64,000 nucleotides of DNA from Bretschneidera sinensis (lineage: Eukaryota; Streptophyta; Magnoliopsida; Brassicales; Akaniaceae), in contig CM043702.1 of assembly GCA_023935145.1 (NCBI GenBank), positions 108,472,088 through 108,536,087 on the forward strand, given 5' to 3'. The translations under genes were made by a program, and so were the position numbers. Positions 1-12,195 of the stretch are shown here, piece after piece. The notes below the pieces were generated by a model that made no database searches, had not been told where the DNA came from, and saw nothing but the letters and a program-made list of their open reading frames with translations. The stretch's first letter is position 1, and every line of letters begins with the position of its first letter.

Positions 1-562
1 AACTATCTAAATAGTAGACTATATGCTGTGAACCTCACAACGAGATAAATATGAGATATAATGGAGGGTCTTAAGATGAATAAATATATATAAGAAGAAG
101 AGATTGATAGAGTGTGGGGCTTATGATGTGTGTAGTGATAGTAAAATGTTGTTACCAAATTTTATGAAATATAAATGATTGAATACTTTTAGTAAGTTTA
201 ATTCACTAAGCTTATGAAGCTCATCCCTCGTTGTACAATGATTTCAGGTAGCATACAGGACAGGTAGAGTTGTGAATGAAGATTTAGACTAAATCATTTT
301 TCGTAAGCCACGTGGTCCATATCCTTAGACACATATGAAGAGAAAAACAAAAAGAATTATTTGTAAATATTCATGCATAATATGTTGTATATACTATTCA
401 ATTGAGATCTGAATGATGTATCTCCCCTGTTAAGGGTTGAGGAATTTATGTAAAAAAATTTGTTGGTATTATTGTTTATTGTTGCATATATGTGTCATGT
501 TCGGATTCTCAAAATGTGATGACAACATCTCAGGGTTGGCCAACGCGAGATGGATTGTTTCA
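1..562 (+). mobile_element. Tekay-type LTR, 3' part (left end outside window)
   Basis: This matches, almost along its whole length, the right half of the complete LTR at 53975-56002. Shared blocks include the hairpin near 208-222, the GTTGTACAAT block near 230 and the terminal block around 540-562 that corresponds to the GGATGGGTCGTTACA end of the other copy. The end here has drifted (GGATTGTTTCACA), so the last base is uncertain by about 2. No coding sequence is expected or seen. Only about 560 bp of an LTR near 2 kb is present. Whether it is a solo LTR or the end of an element cannot be told from this window. Confidence 0.8.
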
Positions 563-936
563 CATTTGATGTAGGGGAAAATTCCATCACTAATAATATT
601 ACGACATGTGGCAACCTCTAAGGGCAAAAGGATAATTTCATGACTCAAACAAATAAACCAATTAAATAACCACACGTGCCAAATGGCATAATCACAATTT
701 CACACCAACCTCCCTGTACTGCTATAACACTGTAAAACATTATATAAGGGGCTCTCACTATAAAAAGTACATATTCACAATTCACAATAGACACACCTTA
801 CAATTATAACCTTAATATTCTCCTATTATTCTTTTACATGACTGACTTGGGCATCGGAGAGTCCCCTCGGGGGACCTTCTAGTTTATGTGTCTCTCATGT
901 GCGCAGGGATTCGAGAGGCAGATTTTTGGCATCAAC
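563..936 (+). mobile_element. Tat-type gypsy LTR remnant
   Basis: The segment has the features of a short Tat-lineage LTR: a candidate TATA box near 741, a CT/AC-rich leader, the block TGACTTGGGCATCGGAGAG near 842 that recurs in plant Tat LTRs, and an end like GGCATCAACA near 930. The same end is seen at 15931-15939 just before a primer-binding site. Here the primer-binding site and gag are missing; the sequence passes directly into the 81-bp tandem array. The start (near TGATGTAGGGG, 566) is inferred. Confidence 0.65.
741..748 (+). promoter_or_regulatory. putative LTR TATA box
   Basis: TATATAAG lies about 100 bp upstream of the TGACTTGGGCATCGGAG block in the Tat LTR remnant. That is the spacing expected of an LTR promoter, but no transcription data are available. 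Confidence 0.4.
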
Positions 937-3900
937 ATTATATATGTTTGGTTTAATATTGGTTTATTGCTGGGTTCATTAATTCATGCCTTTGGCATTT
1001 ATGGTACTATTACGCTATATATCTTAGGTTTGGTACTCGTTTGGTGCTAGGTTCAAATTTTGATATCTTTGGCACTTCTTTGTGCTACCATTATGCTATA
1101 TATGTGTGGTTTGGTACGTGTTTGTTCCTTGGTTAATTATTTAGTCCTTTGGCACTTGCTTGTTATCTCATTATGTTATATATGCTTGTTTTGATACTGA
1201 TTTGTTGTTCAGTTCAAATTTTGATTTCTTTGGCACTTGTTTATGTTACCATTATACAATATATACTTGGTTTTGTATTGGTTTGTTGCAGGGTTCATTT
1301 TTATGCTTTTGGCACTTGCTTGTGGTGCCATTGTGCTATATATGCTTGCTTTGGTGCTGGTTTGCTGTAGAATTCAAATTTTGATGCCTTTGGCACTTGC
1401 TTTTACTATACAATTATTCTATATATGCTTGATATTGTACTGGCTTGCTACTGGGTTAATGTTTTGATGCCTTTGGAACCTGCATGTGCTACCATTATGC
1501 TATATATGCTTTGTTTGATTCTCACTTGGGGTTAAGTTCAAATTCTGATGCCTTTGGCAGTTGCTTCTCTTACTACTATACTATATATGCTTGGATTGGT
1601 ACTAGTTTGCTGCCGGGTTCGTTTTATTGTGCCTCTGACACTTGCTTGTGCTACCATTATGCTATATACACTTGATTTGGTACCGGTTTGCTACAGTATT
1701 TAAATTTTGATGTCTTTTGCACTTGCTTGTGATACCATTATGTTATATATGCTTGGTTTGGTGCTAGGTTCAAATTGTGACGCATTAGGCACTTTCTTAT
1801 GCTTTTGTTTTGCTATATATGCTTGGTTTTGTACTAGCTTGCTATTAGGTTTATTTTTATGCCTTTGGCACTTCCTTATGCTACCATTATGCTATATATT
1901 CTTATTTTGATATTGATTTGCTTCCGAGTTCAAATTTTGATGTTTTTGACTTTCTCTTGTGCTACCATTAAACTATAGATGCTTGGTTTGGTACTGGTTT
2001 GCTGCTGGGTTCATTTTTTATTCCTTTGGCACTTACATGTGCTACCTTTATGCTATATATGCTAGGTTTGTTACTTGTTTTGTGCTAGGTTCAAATAGTT
2101 AAGCCTTTGGCAATTGCTTATCCAACAATTATGCTATATATGCTTGGTTTGGTACTAGTTTGTTGCTTAGTTAATTTTTTATGCTTTTCGCACTTGTTTA
2201 TGCTACATATGATTGGTTTGGTACGGGTTTGCTGCTGCATTCATTTTTTTTATGCCTTTGAAACTTTCTTTTTCTACCATTATACTATATATGAATGGTT
2301 TGGTGCTAGTTTCCCACTGTGTTCATTTTTTATTACTTTTTCAATTGCTTGTGCAACCATTATGTTATATATGCTTAGTTTGGTATGCTTTTTGTTGGGT
2401 GCCTTTGGCACTTACTTGTGCTACCATTATTCTATACATACTTGGTTTGTTTTGTTGCTGCGTTCATTTTTTATGCCTTTGGCACTTGCTGAAGCTACCA
2501 TTATGCTATATATCGTGGCTTTGGTACTCGTTTGATGCTAGGTTCAAATTTTAATATCTTTGGCACTTATTTGTGCTACCATTATGCTATATATGCTTGG
2601 TTTGGTATGAGTTTGTTTCTTGGTTAATTATTTAGGCCTTTAGCACTTGCTTATTCTCTCATTATGCTATATATGCTTGTTTTGATACTAATTTGTGTCA
2701 CCATTATATAATATATGCTTGGTTTTATACTGGTTTGCGGTTGGGTTCATTTTTTTTGCATTTGGCACTTGCTTGTGCTGCCATTGTGTTATATATGCTT
2801 TTTTGGTATTGGTTTGCTGTTGCATTTAAATTTTGATGCATTTGTCACTTGATTGTACTATACCATTATTCAATATACCATTATTCAATATATACTTAGT
2901 TTGCTAATTGTTTGATGTTGGGTTAATTTTTTTGTGCCTTTGGAATTTTCTTGTGCTACCATTATGCTATATATATTTTCTTTGGTTCTCGTTTGGTGCT
3001 AGGTTCAAATTTTGATGAATTGGCACTTGCTTCTATTACCATTATATTATATAAGTTTGGCTTGGTAGTGGTTTATTGTTGGGTTCATTTTTTGATGCCT
3101 TTAGCACTTGCTTATGTTGCCATTATTTTATATATGCTTGGTATGGTACTGGTTTGTTGCAGTATTCAAATTTTGATGTCTATGGCACTTGCTTGTGCTT
3201 TTATTAAGTTATATATGCTTGCTTTGGTACTGATTTGGTACTGGGTTCATTTTTTATGCCTCTAGCACTTGCATGTGGTACCATTATGCTATATATGCTA
3301 AGTTTGGAACTCGTTTGGTGTTAGGGTTCAATTTTTGAATCATTTGGCAATTGCTTATCCAACAATTATGCTATATATGCTTGGTTTGGCACTGGTTTGC
3401 TGTTGGGTTCATTTTTTATTCCTTTGGCACTCATTATGCTATATATGCTATGTTTGGCACTCATTTGGTGCTAGGTTCAAATTTAGATGTCTTTACCACT
3501 CGCTTGTGCAACCATTATGCTACATATGCTTGGTTTGGTATTGGTTTGCTGCTAGGTTCATTTTTTGATGCATTTGGCACTTGTTTGTGATCCAATTATG
3601 TTATATATACTTGATTTGGTAATTATTTATGTTGGTTTCATTTTTTGATGCCTTTGACACTTGCTTGTGCTACTATTATTCTATATATGCTTGGTTTGGT
3701 ACTCGTTTAGTGCTAGGTTTAAATTTTGATGCCTTTGGTAGTTTCTTGTGCTACCATTATGTTATATATGCTTGGTTTGATATTGGTTAGCCGATGGTTT
3801 CATTTTTGATACCTTTGGAACTTTTGTGTGCTACCATTATGTTATATATGCTTGGTGTGGTACACATTTGGTGCTAGGTTTAAATTTTGATGCCTTTGGC

Positions 3901-6630
3901 ACTTGCTTGTGCTATAGTATATATGCTTGCTTTGGTATTGATTTACTTCTAAGTTCATTTTTTATGCCTTTGGCACTTGCTTGTGCTACTATTATGATAT
4001 ATATGCTTTGCTTATTATATGTTTGGTGCTTCGTTCAAATTTTGATTCCTTTGGCACTTGTTTCTATTACTATTAAACCAAATATTCTTGGTTAGGTACT
4101 GGTTTACTGTTATGTTCAGTTTTTTATGCCTTTTGCACTTACTTATGCAGCCATTGTGCTATTAATGCTTAATTTAGTATTGGATTGTTGTAGTTTTCAA
4201 ATATTGATGTTTTTCGCACTTGCTTGGGCTATCATTTTGCTATATATGTTTGGTTTGGCAGTAGTTTGCTTTTATGTTCATATTTTTGAAGCCTTTGGCC
4301 CTTGCTTACACTAACATTATGCTATATATGCTTGGTTTGGTATTCGTTTGGTCTTAGGTTCAAATTTTGATGCCTTTGGCACTTGCTTGTGCTAACACCT
4401 TGCTTACACTAACATTATGCTATATATGCTTGGTTTGGTATTCGTTTGGTCTTAGGTTCAAATTTTGATGCCTTTGGCACTTGCTTGTGCTACCATTATA
4501 CTTTATCTGAATTGTTTGGTACTAGTTTGCTGCTGAGTTCATTTTTTGATGCCTTTTGCACTTGCTTATGCTGCCATTATGTTATTTATGCTTTATTTTG
4601 TATTAGTTTGGTTCTAGGTTCATATTTTGTTGTCTTTGGCACTTGCTTGTGTTACCATTTTATAATATATACTTGGTTTGCAGCTAGGTTCATTTTTTGA
4701 TGGCTTTGGCACTTACATGTGTTGCCATTATATGATATATGCTTGATTTGGTAGTGGTTTGTTGTTGGATTCAATTTTTAATGCATTTAGAACTTTCTTG
4801 TGCTATACCGTTATTCTATATATGCTTGCTTTTAATTGGATTGTTGCAGTATTCAAATTTTGATGTCTTTGGCACTTGCTTCAGATACCATTATTCTATA
4901 TTTGCTTGGTTTGGTACTGCTTTGGTGCTAAGTTTAAATTGTGACTCCTTTGGCACTTGCTTGTGCTATCATTTTGCTATATAAGCTTTGTTTTGTACTA
5001 GATTGTCGTTGGATTCATTTTTTATGCCTCTGGCACTTACATGTGCTACCATTATGTTATATATGCTAGATTTTGTACTTGTTTGTGTTAAGTTCAAATT
5101 CTGAACACTTTGAAAATTGCTTGTCCAACAATTACGCTATATATGCTTGGTTTGGCACTGGTTTGCGGCTGGATTTTTATTCCTTTGGCACTTGTTTTTC
5201 CTACTATTATGTTATATATGCTCGGTTTGGCACTCATTTGGTGCTAGGTTCAAATTTTGATGTCTTTGACACTCACTTGTGCAACCATTAAGCTATATAT
5301 GCTTAGTTTGGTACTAGTTTGCTGTTGTGTTCATTTTTTGATGCATTTAGCACTTGTTTGTGCTCCCATTATGCTATATATGCTTGATTTGGTAATTGTT
5401 TGATGTTGGTTTCATTTTTTGATGCCTTTGGCACTTGCTTGTGCTACTATTATGCTACATATGCTTGGTTTTGGTACTCGTTTGGTGCTAGGTTTAAATT
5501 TTGATGCCTTTGATTGTTTCTTTTGCTACCATTATGTTATATATGCTTGATTCGGCACTGGTTAGCTGCTGGTTTCATTTTTTGATGCCTTTGACACTTG
5601 CTTGTGCTACTATTATGCTATATATGCTTAGTTTGATACTTATTTGGTGTTATGTTTAAATTTTGATGCCTTTAGCACTTTCTTGTGCTACCACTATGCT
5701 ATATATGCTTGATGTGGTACATGTTTGGTGCTAGGTTTCAATTTTGATGCCTTTGGCACTTGCTTGTCTTATACCATTATACTACATATGCTTGCTTTGG
5801 TACTAATATGCTTCTGAGTTCATTTTTTATGCCTTTGGCACATGCTTGTTCTATCATTGTGCTATATATGCTTTGCTTAATACATGTTTGGTGCTATGTT
5901 CAAATTTTGATGCCTTTGGCACTTGCTTCTATTACCATTATACCATATATGCTTGGTTAGGTACTGGTTTGTTGCTAGGTTCATTTTTTGATGCCTTTGG
6001 CACTTGCTTATGCTACTAATATGTTATATTTGCTTTGTTTGGTATTCATTTGGTTCTAGGTTCAAATTTTGACACCTTTGGCACTTGTTTGTGTTATCAT
6101 TTTTCAATAAATGCTTGGTTTTGTACTGGTTTGCAGTTTGGTTCATTTTCTGATGCCTTTGGCACTTACTTGTGTTGCTATTGTGCTATATATGATTGGT
6201 TGGGTACTGGTTTGCTGTTGGATTCAAATTTTGATAACTTTGGAACTTTCTTGTGCTATACCATTATTCTTTATATGCTTGGTTTGGTTTTGGTTTGCTG
6301 CAGTATTCATATATTGATGTGTTTGGCACTTGCTTGTGCTATTATTTTGCTATATAAGCTTTGTTTTGTACTAGATTTTCGTTGGATTCATTTTTTATGC
6401 CTTTTGCACTTACATGTGCTATCATTATGCTATATATGCTAGATTTGGTACTCGTTTGGCGTTAGGTTCAAATTTTGAACCCTTTGTCAATTGATTGTCC
6501 AACAATTATGCTATATATGCTTGGTTTGGCACTGATTTGCTATTGGGTTCATTTTTTTATTCCTTTGGTATTTGCTTATGCTACCATTGTGCTATATATG
6601 CTCTATTTGACACTCATTTTGTGCTAGGTT
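937..6630. repeat. tandem array of ~81-bp units, about 70 copies
   Basis: A degenerate unit repeats without interruption for 5.7 kb. Its recognisable parts are GCTATATATGCTTGGTTTGG, then TACTGGTTTGCTGCTGGGTTC, then TTGATGCCTTTGGCAC, then TTGCTTGTGCTACCATTAT. Units come in at least two kinds: type A with GGGTTCATTTTTT in the middle, and type B/C with GTTCAAATTTTGATG. Over the first ~16 units they mostly alternate, giving a ~162-bp dimer. The period is 27 codons, so long hydrophobic reading frames stay open by chance in several frames; I do not call these genes. The array starts where a Tat LTR remnant ends and stops inside Reina-like pol sequence. Confidence 0.93.
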
Positions 6631-7596
6631 ATGGACTTCTACGGGCAAGGTCACAAGATTCACTTCCAAAGCCCCCAAGAGGTAGTTGAACACATCTCTT
6701 GCAGTTCACTTACTAAACTGTCCAAGAATGATAACATAGACTCTTGTTTCATTTTGATATCTCTGCATATGGAAAATCATATAGTGCTTACATTGAATTT
6801 TGATGATAATGTAGAATACCTTGAGATATCTAGCTTATTGCATGAATTCCACCTTGTATTTGCAACCCCAACCACTTTACCACCACACACTAGAACTACA
6901 CTACAAACTTGTCAATGTGAGACCCTATAGATACTGCCCATTGTCATAAAGCAGAGATGGAAAAACTAGTTAGTACCAAGCTAAAAGATGGTGTTCTTCA
7001 AACCAACACTGGTCTATAGCAAGTGCCTCACAGACCATGTACACCACTTGAGACAAGTCTTGCAATGCCTCCAAGACTGCAACATTTTTGCTAAATTGAG
7101 CAAATGCCAATTTGCTACAAAATTAATATATTACTTAGAGCACATCATCACTACACAAAAGGTGTGAAACCTGACCAGTCCAAGATTCAAGCAATGGTTG
7201 CATGGCCTGAGCCTTCAAACCCCAAACAGTTGAGGGGATTCTGGGGGCTAACAGGCTACTATAGGAGATTTGTCGAGAACTATGCCAGCCTTTCTAGTCC
7301 ACTAACTGACCTGTTGAAGAAGGATGCTTTTCAATGGAATCTACCAGCCCAAGAAGCCTTTTCACTACTGAAAATAACAATGACCTCCACTCTAGTCGTC
7401 AACTTGCTAGATTTCACCAAATCTTTCACCTTGGAGACTAATGCAAGTGGCTTAGGCATTGGTGTTGTCCTGCTTTAACCCTCTCATCCTATTACATTCT
7501 ACAGTAAGAAGATGGGACCAATAATGCAAGGCCAATCTACCTACATCAGAGAACTTTATGCCATCACTTTAGTTGTGAAAAAGTGGAGACAATACG
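6631..7596 (+). pseudogene. Reina-like gypsy pol, PR-RT linker and RT/RNase H remnant
   Basis: Residues from 6631-6930 match the stretch between protease and reverse transcriptase (a ...FATPTTLPPH... block). Sequence from about 6950-7030 is degenerate RT, and most of the RT palm, including the catalytic aspartates, has been deleted. From about 7030 the RT thumb/connection and start of RNase H are clear: a KLSKCQF-like block, GYYRRFVENYA, PLTDLLKK, and the RNase H start ETNASGLGIG. Frame changes and stops occur near 6930, 7018 and 7479. The reading stops at 7596 in a KKWRQY block, where the Tekay-like element is inserted, and the same element resumes near 12196. LTR, gag and protease are missing; the 81-bp array lies in their place. 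Confidence 0.85.
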
Positions 7597-9431
7597 TGTA
7601 ACAACCCATCCCACGTTGGCCGCCCTTGAAATAGTGTCATCACATTTTGAAAATCCCAGCACGACACATATATGCAACAATAAAAATAACACCAATAGAA
7701 ATTTTTACATCAATCCTCAACCCTCAATAGGGGAGATATATCAATATGATATTGGCTTAAACATTTTACATAACGTAGTATGCATGATTATTTGCAAATA
7801 AATTTTTATTTTATTTTCTCATTAGTCTGAGGATGTTGACATGTACGTGGCTTACAGAAAAATATTTCGTTTGACTCTCAACTACCTGAATCATTGTGTA
7901 ATGAGGGGTGAGCTTCACAAGCTCAGTGAATTAAATTTACTAGAAGTATTAAATCTGTATAAATAATCTTTCAATATTTAATCATTTATATCTCATACAA
8001 CTTGATACTAGTATTCCACTATCATTACACATATCATAAGTCCCATTCTCTCAATCTCTTCTTCTTATTTGTTGGTTCACCTTAATACCATCAATTATCT
8101 CATAATTACCTCATAATGAGGTTTACAACATAAAGTCGACCATTTAGATAGTTCTTATCATATCATGCTTCTTTGTTTCTTTCTGACCATAACTGTCTCT
8201 TTGTGAAACTCATTCATCTATAAATAAATTTCACAATAACAAACCACACATCAGCATTTCTGTAATGCAATCAATATTTAAAACAGATGCAATGCATGAA
8301 TTATTATTAGGGAACGTCTTCCCACATGTCGACATGATTTTATCTTAGACCACCCCCCTCTCGGTTCTTTCATTCTCATTCAGACCGGCTGCCTTCCCGG
8401 TTCTTTTATTCTCATTTAGATCAGCTACCTTCTCGGTTCTTTTATTCTCATTAGACCAGCTGCCTTCCCGGTTCTTTTATTTTCATTTAGACCGGCTACC
8501 TTCCCGGTTCTTTTATTCTCATTCAGATGCATATGAAAACTGATATGAATATGCATATAAATAATAAAATCTAACTTATGTTATTAATTTATTTCAAAGC
8601 ATAAGCTAATAATTTATTTAATATTATCACTAGATATTTCATTTCTATTTAGATTACTTAAAGTAAATCTAACTCACCACGTAGCACTTAAAGCTACTTG
8701 TGGATCACCTCTTTGGCTTTTCCGTTTCTCTAAGAAATTTCCCCCCAGTTGCTGATCGTTAACACCTGACATAATATTTAACTTAACTTTCTAATTTATT
8801 CTTCAATCCTTTATTAATCACACCCTTTGAAAATTCCCACTTTGAATTCCGAGAAATTTTGTGTATGCTAAAATTCAAAAATAAACTTCATGTTATTACC
8901 TTATGTTTTTCTTAGCACTTCTTGTGATTCTCTATAAAATTCTCTCGTAAACCCCTTCAAAATTTTGCTCTTTCAACCTTTCTTTCGGTCCCTAAGTATT
9001 TAGAGAAATAAAGTAGTTTGAATTGTCAAAGGAAGAAACCAAACAGGATTTGAAAAAAAAAAAATCAATATATATAAAAAAATTTTGAAACGGTGACTAC
9101 CGCTTTTCACTGTGCTACAATGCATAGCTGCATAATATGCAGCCATTTTTCACAAGGTTGCAACACCTGGACTTCCAAGTGTTGCACGGTTATTTTTTTG
9201 TTTTTTATTTTTGAAAAAACATATATTTTTTTCTTTTTGAATTTTTTTTTCTTTTTGAAAAAATATATTTTTTTTTCTTTTTCCTTCTTTTCATACTGGA
9301 CATGTCCATATTTTTTTCAAAAGAATTATTTTATTCAATACTAAATCTTTCGCGTAAATATATTATTTTAATTTCATGTCATATTTATTAAATTACTTCT
9401 TCACCTTTACTTTAAGATTACGAGTATTACA
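7597..9431 (-). mobile_element. Tekay-like element, 3' LTR (complete)
   Basis: Reading the plus strand it begins TGTAACAACCC and ends ...GTATTACA, so on the minus strand it runs TGTAATAC...GGGTTGTTACA, 1835 bp with TG/CA ends. It matches the LTRs at 1-562, 53975-56002 and 62598-64000. The bases before it (ATACG, 7592-7596) are the expected target duplication, but the other copy was lost with the element's 5' half. It contains a 36-bp minisatellite (8347-8526), a hairpin motif (7910-7924) and T-rich tracts near 9185-9330. Confidence 0.92.
8347..8526. repeat. 36-bp minisatellite inside LTR, 5 copies
   Basis: Five units of about 36 bp, each containing AGACCGGCTGCCTTCCCGG followed by TTCTTTTATTCTCATTT, with a few substitutions. 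Equivalent but differently expanded repeats occur in the sister LTRs near 55160-55250 and 63262-63425. Confidence 0.85.
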
Positions 9432-9446
9432 AATCTACTCACCTTA
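9432..9446 (-). promoter_or_regulatory. polypurine tract of Tekay-like element
   Basis: On the minus strand AAGGTGAGTAGATT sits directly before the 3' LTR, preceded by GGGGACGAAATTTTTA as usual for Tekay chromoviruses. It would prime plus-strand DNA synthesis. Confidence 0.7.
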
Positions 9447-10830
9447 TAAAAATTTCGTCCCCGAAATCTCCTTACTTTCTCTAAAAACAATTATGAAGAA
9501 ATATGAAATGTGAATAATATTTCTTCATAATTGTTTCCCTTTTTCACGTAATCTCTTCAACATCCTTATTCCACCACAAAACTTAAACTAATGCAATTAT
9601 TTTATTATACAATATTTGTTTTTTTTTGTCTAAAATTCTCACTGGCACTTGTATATAAGCCCAATCTTTCTGAATTTCTATAGCTTAGCTCAAAATATTA
9701 TAATATTCATCGTGTAAACACTTTTTTAAAAGTGAAACATGAAATACATTATGCCACTGCTTCAACTCTGGAGGCAAATCCAGGCTATTCACAACTAGCC
9801 CAACTTTCTCAACAACCTCATAGGGTCCCGCATACCTCAGATTCAGCTTTCCTTTCCTGTTTAGATCTCAGTACACCTTTTCATTAAGATATTTTTCAAT
9901 ACACCCAATCACTTACTTGAAACTTGAGAGGTCTTCTCCTATTATCAGCATAGCTATTTGGTCTACTTTGTGCTGCTTTACGGTTCTCTCTAACCAATTT
10001 GATCCTCTGAGCTGTTAACTCAATAATTTATGGACCATATATATTTCTCTCTCCCATTTCTTTCCAACATATAGGAGTTCTACACCTCCTACCATAAAAT
10101 TTCTCAATCGGTGTCATCCCAATACTAGTTTGATATTGATTATTATAAGCAATTTCAATCGATGGCATGTAATCATCCCAACTTACTGAGAAACTCATCA
10201 CATTTGCTCTTAATATATCTTCTAGTACTCTAATAATCCTTTCTTTCTGAGCACGAAAAATTATATTAAATTGCAACTGTGTACCCGTGGCTTTCTAAAA
10301 GCCTCTCCAAAATCAAAATGTAAATCTAGCATCTCTATTTGACACTATGCTTCATGGTACTCCATACAACCTCACAATCTCAGCTACATCCCTCTTCAAT
10401 TCTGACCACCAGAATTTCTGTCACAATCCTCTATACATCTTATTGTTACTTGGTTGCATCAAATCTACTTAATCATGTGCCTATCTCATTATCTCCTTTC
10501 TCAACTTCGCATTATTGGGAACACAATTTCCATGTTCCAATACCAAAGTACCCTCATTTCAAATTTTGAACTCAAAGTGCTTTCTAATAAGCACTCAATG
10601 CTTAATCTTTTTTATCTCTTCATCTCTACCTTGCATCTCTAAAACATTTACTATGAATGATTGTACAACCACATTCGTTAACCATGATCTTGTATCACTG
10701 ACATTCAACTTCATTCTTATATCTTTTAAATCTATCATCAATTTCACATCAGGACTTCCCATAGCAGTTAACCTTCTTATAGACTTTCTACTCAATGCAT
10801 CAGCTATCACCTTCGCATCACAAATGGCTC
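9447..10830 (-). pseudogene. Tekay-like gypsy: RNase H end, integrase, chromodomain region
   Basis: On the minus strand this encodes, in order, the RNase H tail with ADALSRKS (10790-10810), then integrase core C-terminal sequence (SWDDYMPSIEIAYNNQYQTS, then a FYGRRCRTPICW block at about 10060-10280), then the basic linker and FHVSLLK-type segment leading to the 3' end. The family's integrase joins the cDNA to the target. Zinc-finger and N-terminal catalytic parts between RNase H and 10280 are degenerate or deleted. Several stops and frameshifts are present. Clearly non-functional. Confidence 0.85.
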
Positions 10831-12195
10831 TATACAGATGATGTCTCCAATCTTTAAAGTAAACACTATAGTATCCACTCTAAGTCATGAGTAGGGTAAT
10901 TTCTATCATGAATCTTCAATTGCCTAGAAGTATGGGCCACAGCTCTCCTATGTTACTCATATCTCAATTATTGATGTGACACATCACTATACACCACAAA
11001 TCCTTCATCACCAGAAGGAAACACCAATAATGGAGCTATAGTTAATTTCTTCTTTAGTAATTGAAAAATTTTCTCACACTTCCCTCACCATATAAATCTG
11101 ATCTCTTTCCTGGCCAGTCTATTCAACAGTATTACAATAATAGAAAAATTCTGAAGGAATCTTCTATAATAACCATCTAACCCCAAGAAGATTATAATCT
11201 CAGTCACATTAGTTGGTCTCTCCCAACTTAACATTGTCTCTACTTTTTGTGGATCAACAGTTATGCCATTTCTGGATATTACATGTTCCAAGAAAGTTAT
11301 TTCATCCAGCCAACACTCACACTTAGAGAACTTTGCATATAATTTCTCTCTCCATGGAATCTCCAACACACTGTCTAATATTTCACATGTTGTTTTTCCT
11401 TCTTAGATTATATCAGAAAGTCAAATACAACCATAAACTTGTTAAGATATAGTTTAAACACTCTATTCATCCAGTCCATGAATGTTTCTAGAACATTAGT
11501 TAATCCAAATGACATCACAAAAAGCTTATGACCATAACGTGTCCCAAAAACAGTCTTAGGCACGTCTCTTTTCTCTATCCTTAACTAGTGATAACCTAAT
11601 CTCTGGTTTATCTTAGAAAATACTTTAACTCCTTGCAACAGCTCAAAAAATTCATTTATCATAGGTAGAAGATATTTGTTCTTATTCAACTATTTGTAGT
11701 CTATATACAATCTCCTCGTTCCATCTTCCTCCTTCACGAACAACACAGGGGCTCCCCAAAAACATTAGGTCCGATAAATTATTTACCTAAAAATTCTTAA
11801 ACTTTGAATTCTCTTAACTCAATGGGTGTCACTCTGGTAGGGTTCTATTAAATATATGTGATAAACTCAAAATCACATCTATCGAAAACTAAATCGCCTT
11901 ACTAGGAGACAACCTAGACAACTCATCAAGAAATACATCAGAAAAATTTGTCACTACCAAGATTTCTTCTAACTTCCTATTTTCCTTTCTAGAATCCATT
12001 ATGTATGCCAGATACTCCTCACAATCTTTCTTCAACCATCTCTTAGTAGTTAGAGCAAAATAAGATAGTTCAGAGTATTTTATGTTCTCTCTGAAAGTTA
12101 CACTCCTCATGTCCATATCTAGAACACTATCTTCTTTCTAAAATAATCAACCATATTCAAAGATAATAAATCATCTTCAGATTTTCTATCACTGA
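10831..12195 (-). pseudogene. Tekay-like gypsy: PR-RT linker and reverse transcriptase
   Basis: On the minus strand, 12116-11889 gives the linker between protease and RT (ALTTKRWLKKDCEEYLAY, then a VVTNFSDVFLDEL block). RT follows with a GAPVLFVKEEDGT block near 11700-11760, a [11 protein letters not shown] block near 11520, and KFSKCECWLDEITFLEHV at 11280-11340. Last come WERPTNVTEI and GYYRRFLQNFS at 11140-11230. The catalytic FIDD box near 11410 is damaged. The element stops at about 12195 without protease, gag or 5' LTR, where Reina-like integrase begins. This edge is a deletion, because a target duplication and LTR are missing. Confidence 0.85.

Noticed and set aside
1149..6689. Many hydrophobic open frames of 60-142 codons within the tandem array
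   Set aside because: They follow from an 81-bp (27-codon) unit without stops in several frames; starts and ends shift from unit to unit and overlapping frames are equally open.
8347..8526. Possible CRISPR-like array of 36-bp repeats
   Set aside because: Units abut without spacers, lie in a plant LTR and vary in sequence; it is a minisatellite.
9093..9344. Phe/Tyr-rich 83-codon frame
   Set aside because: Lies in T-rich tracts of the Tekay-type LTR; low complexity.
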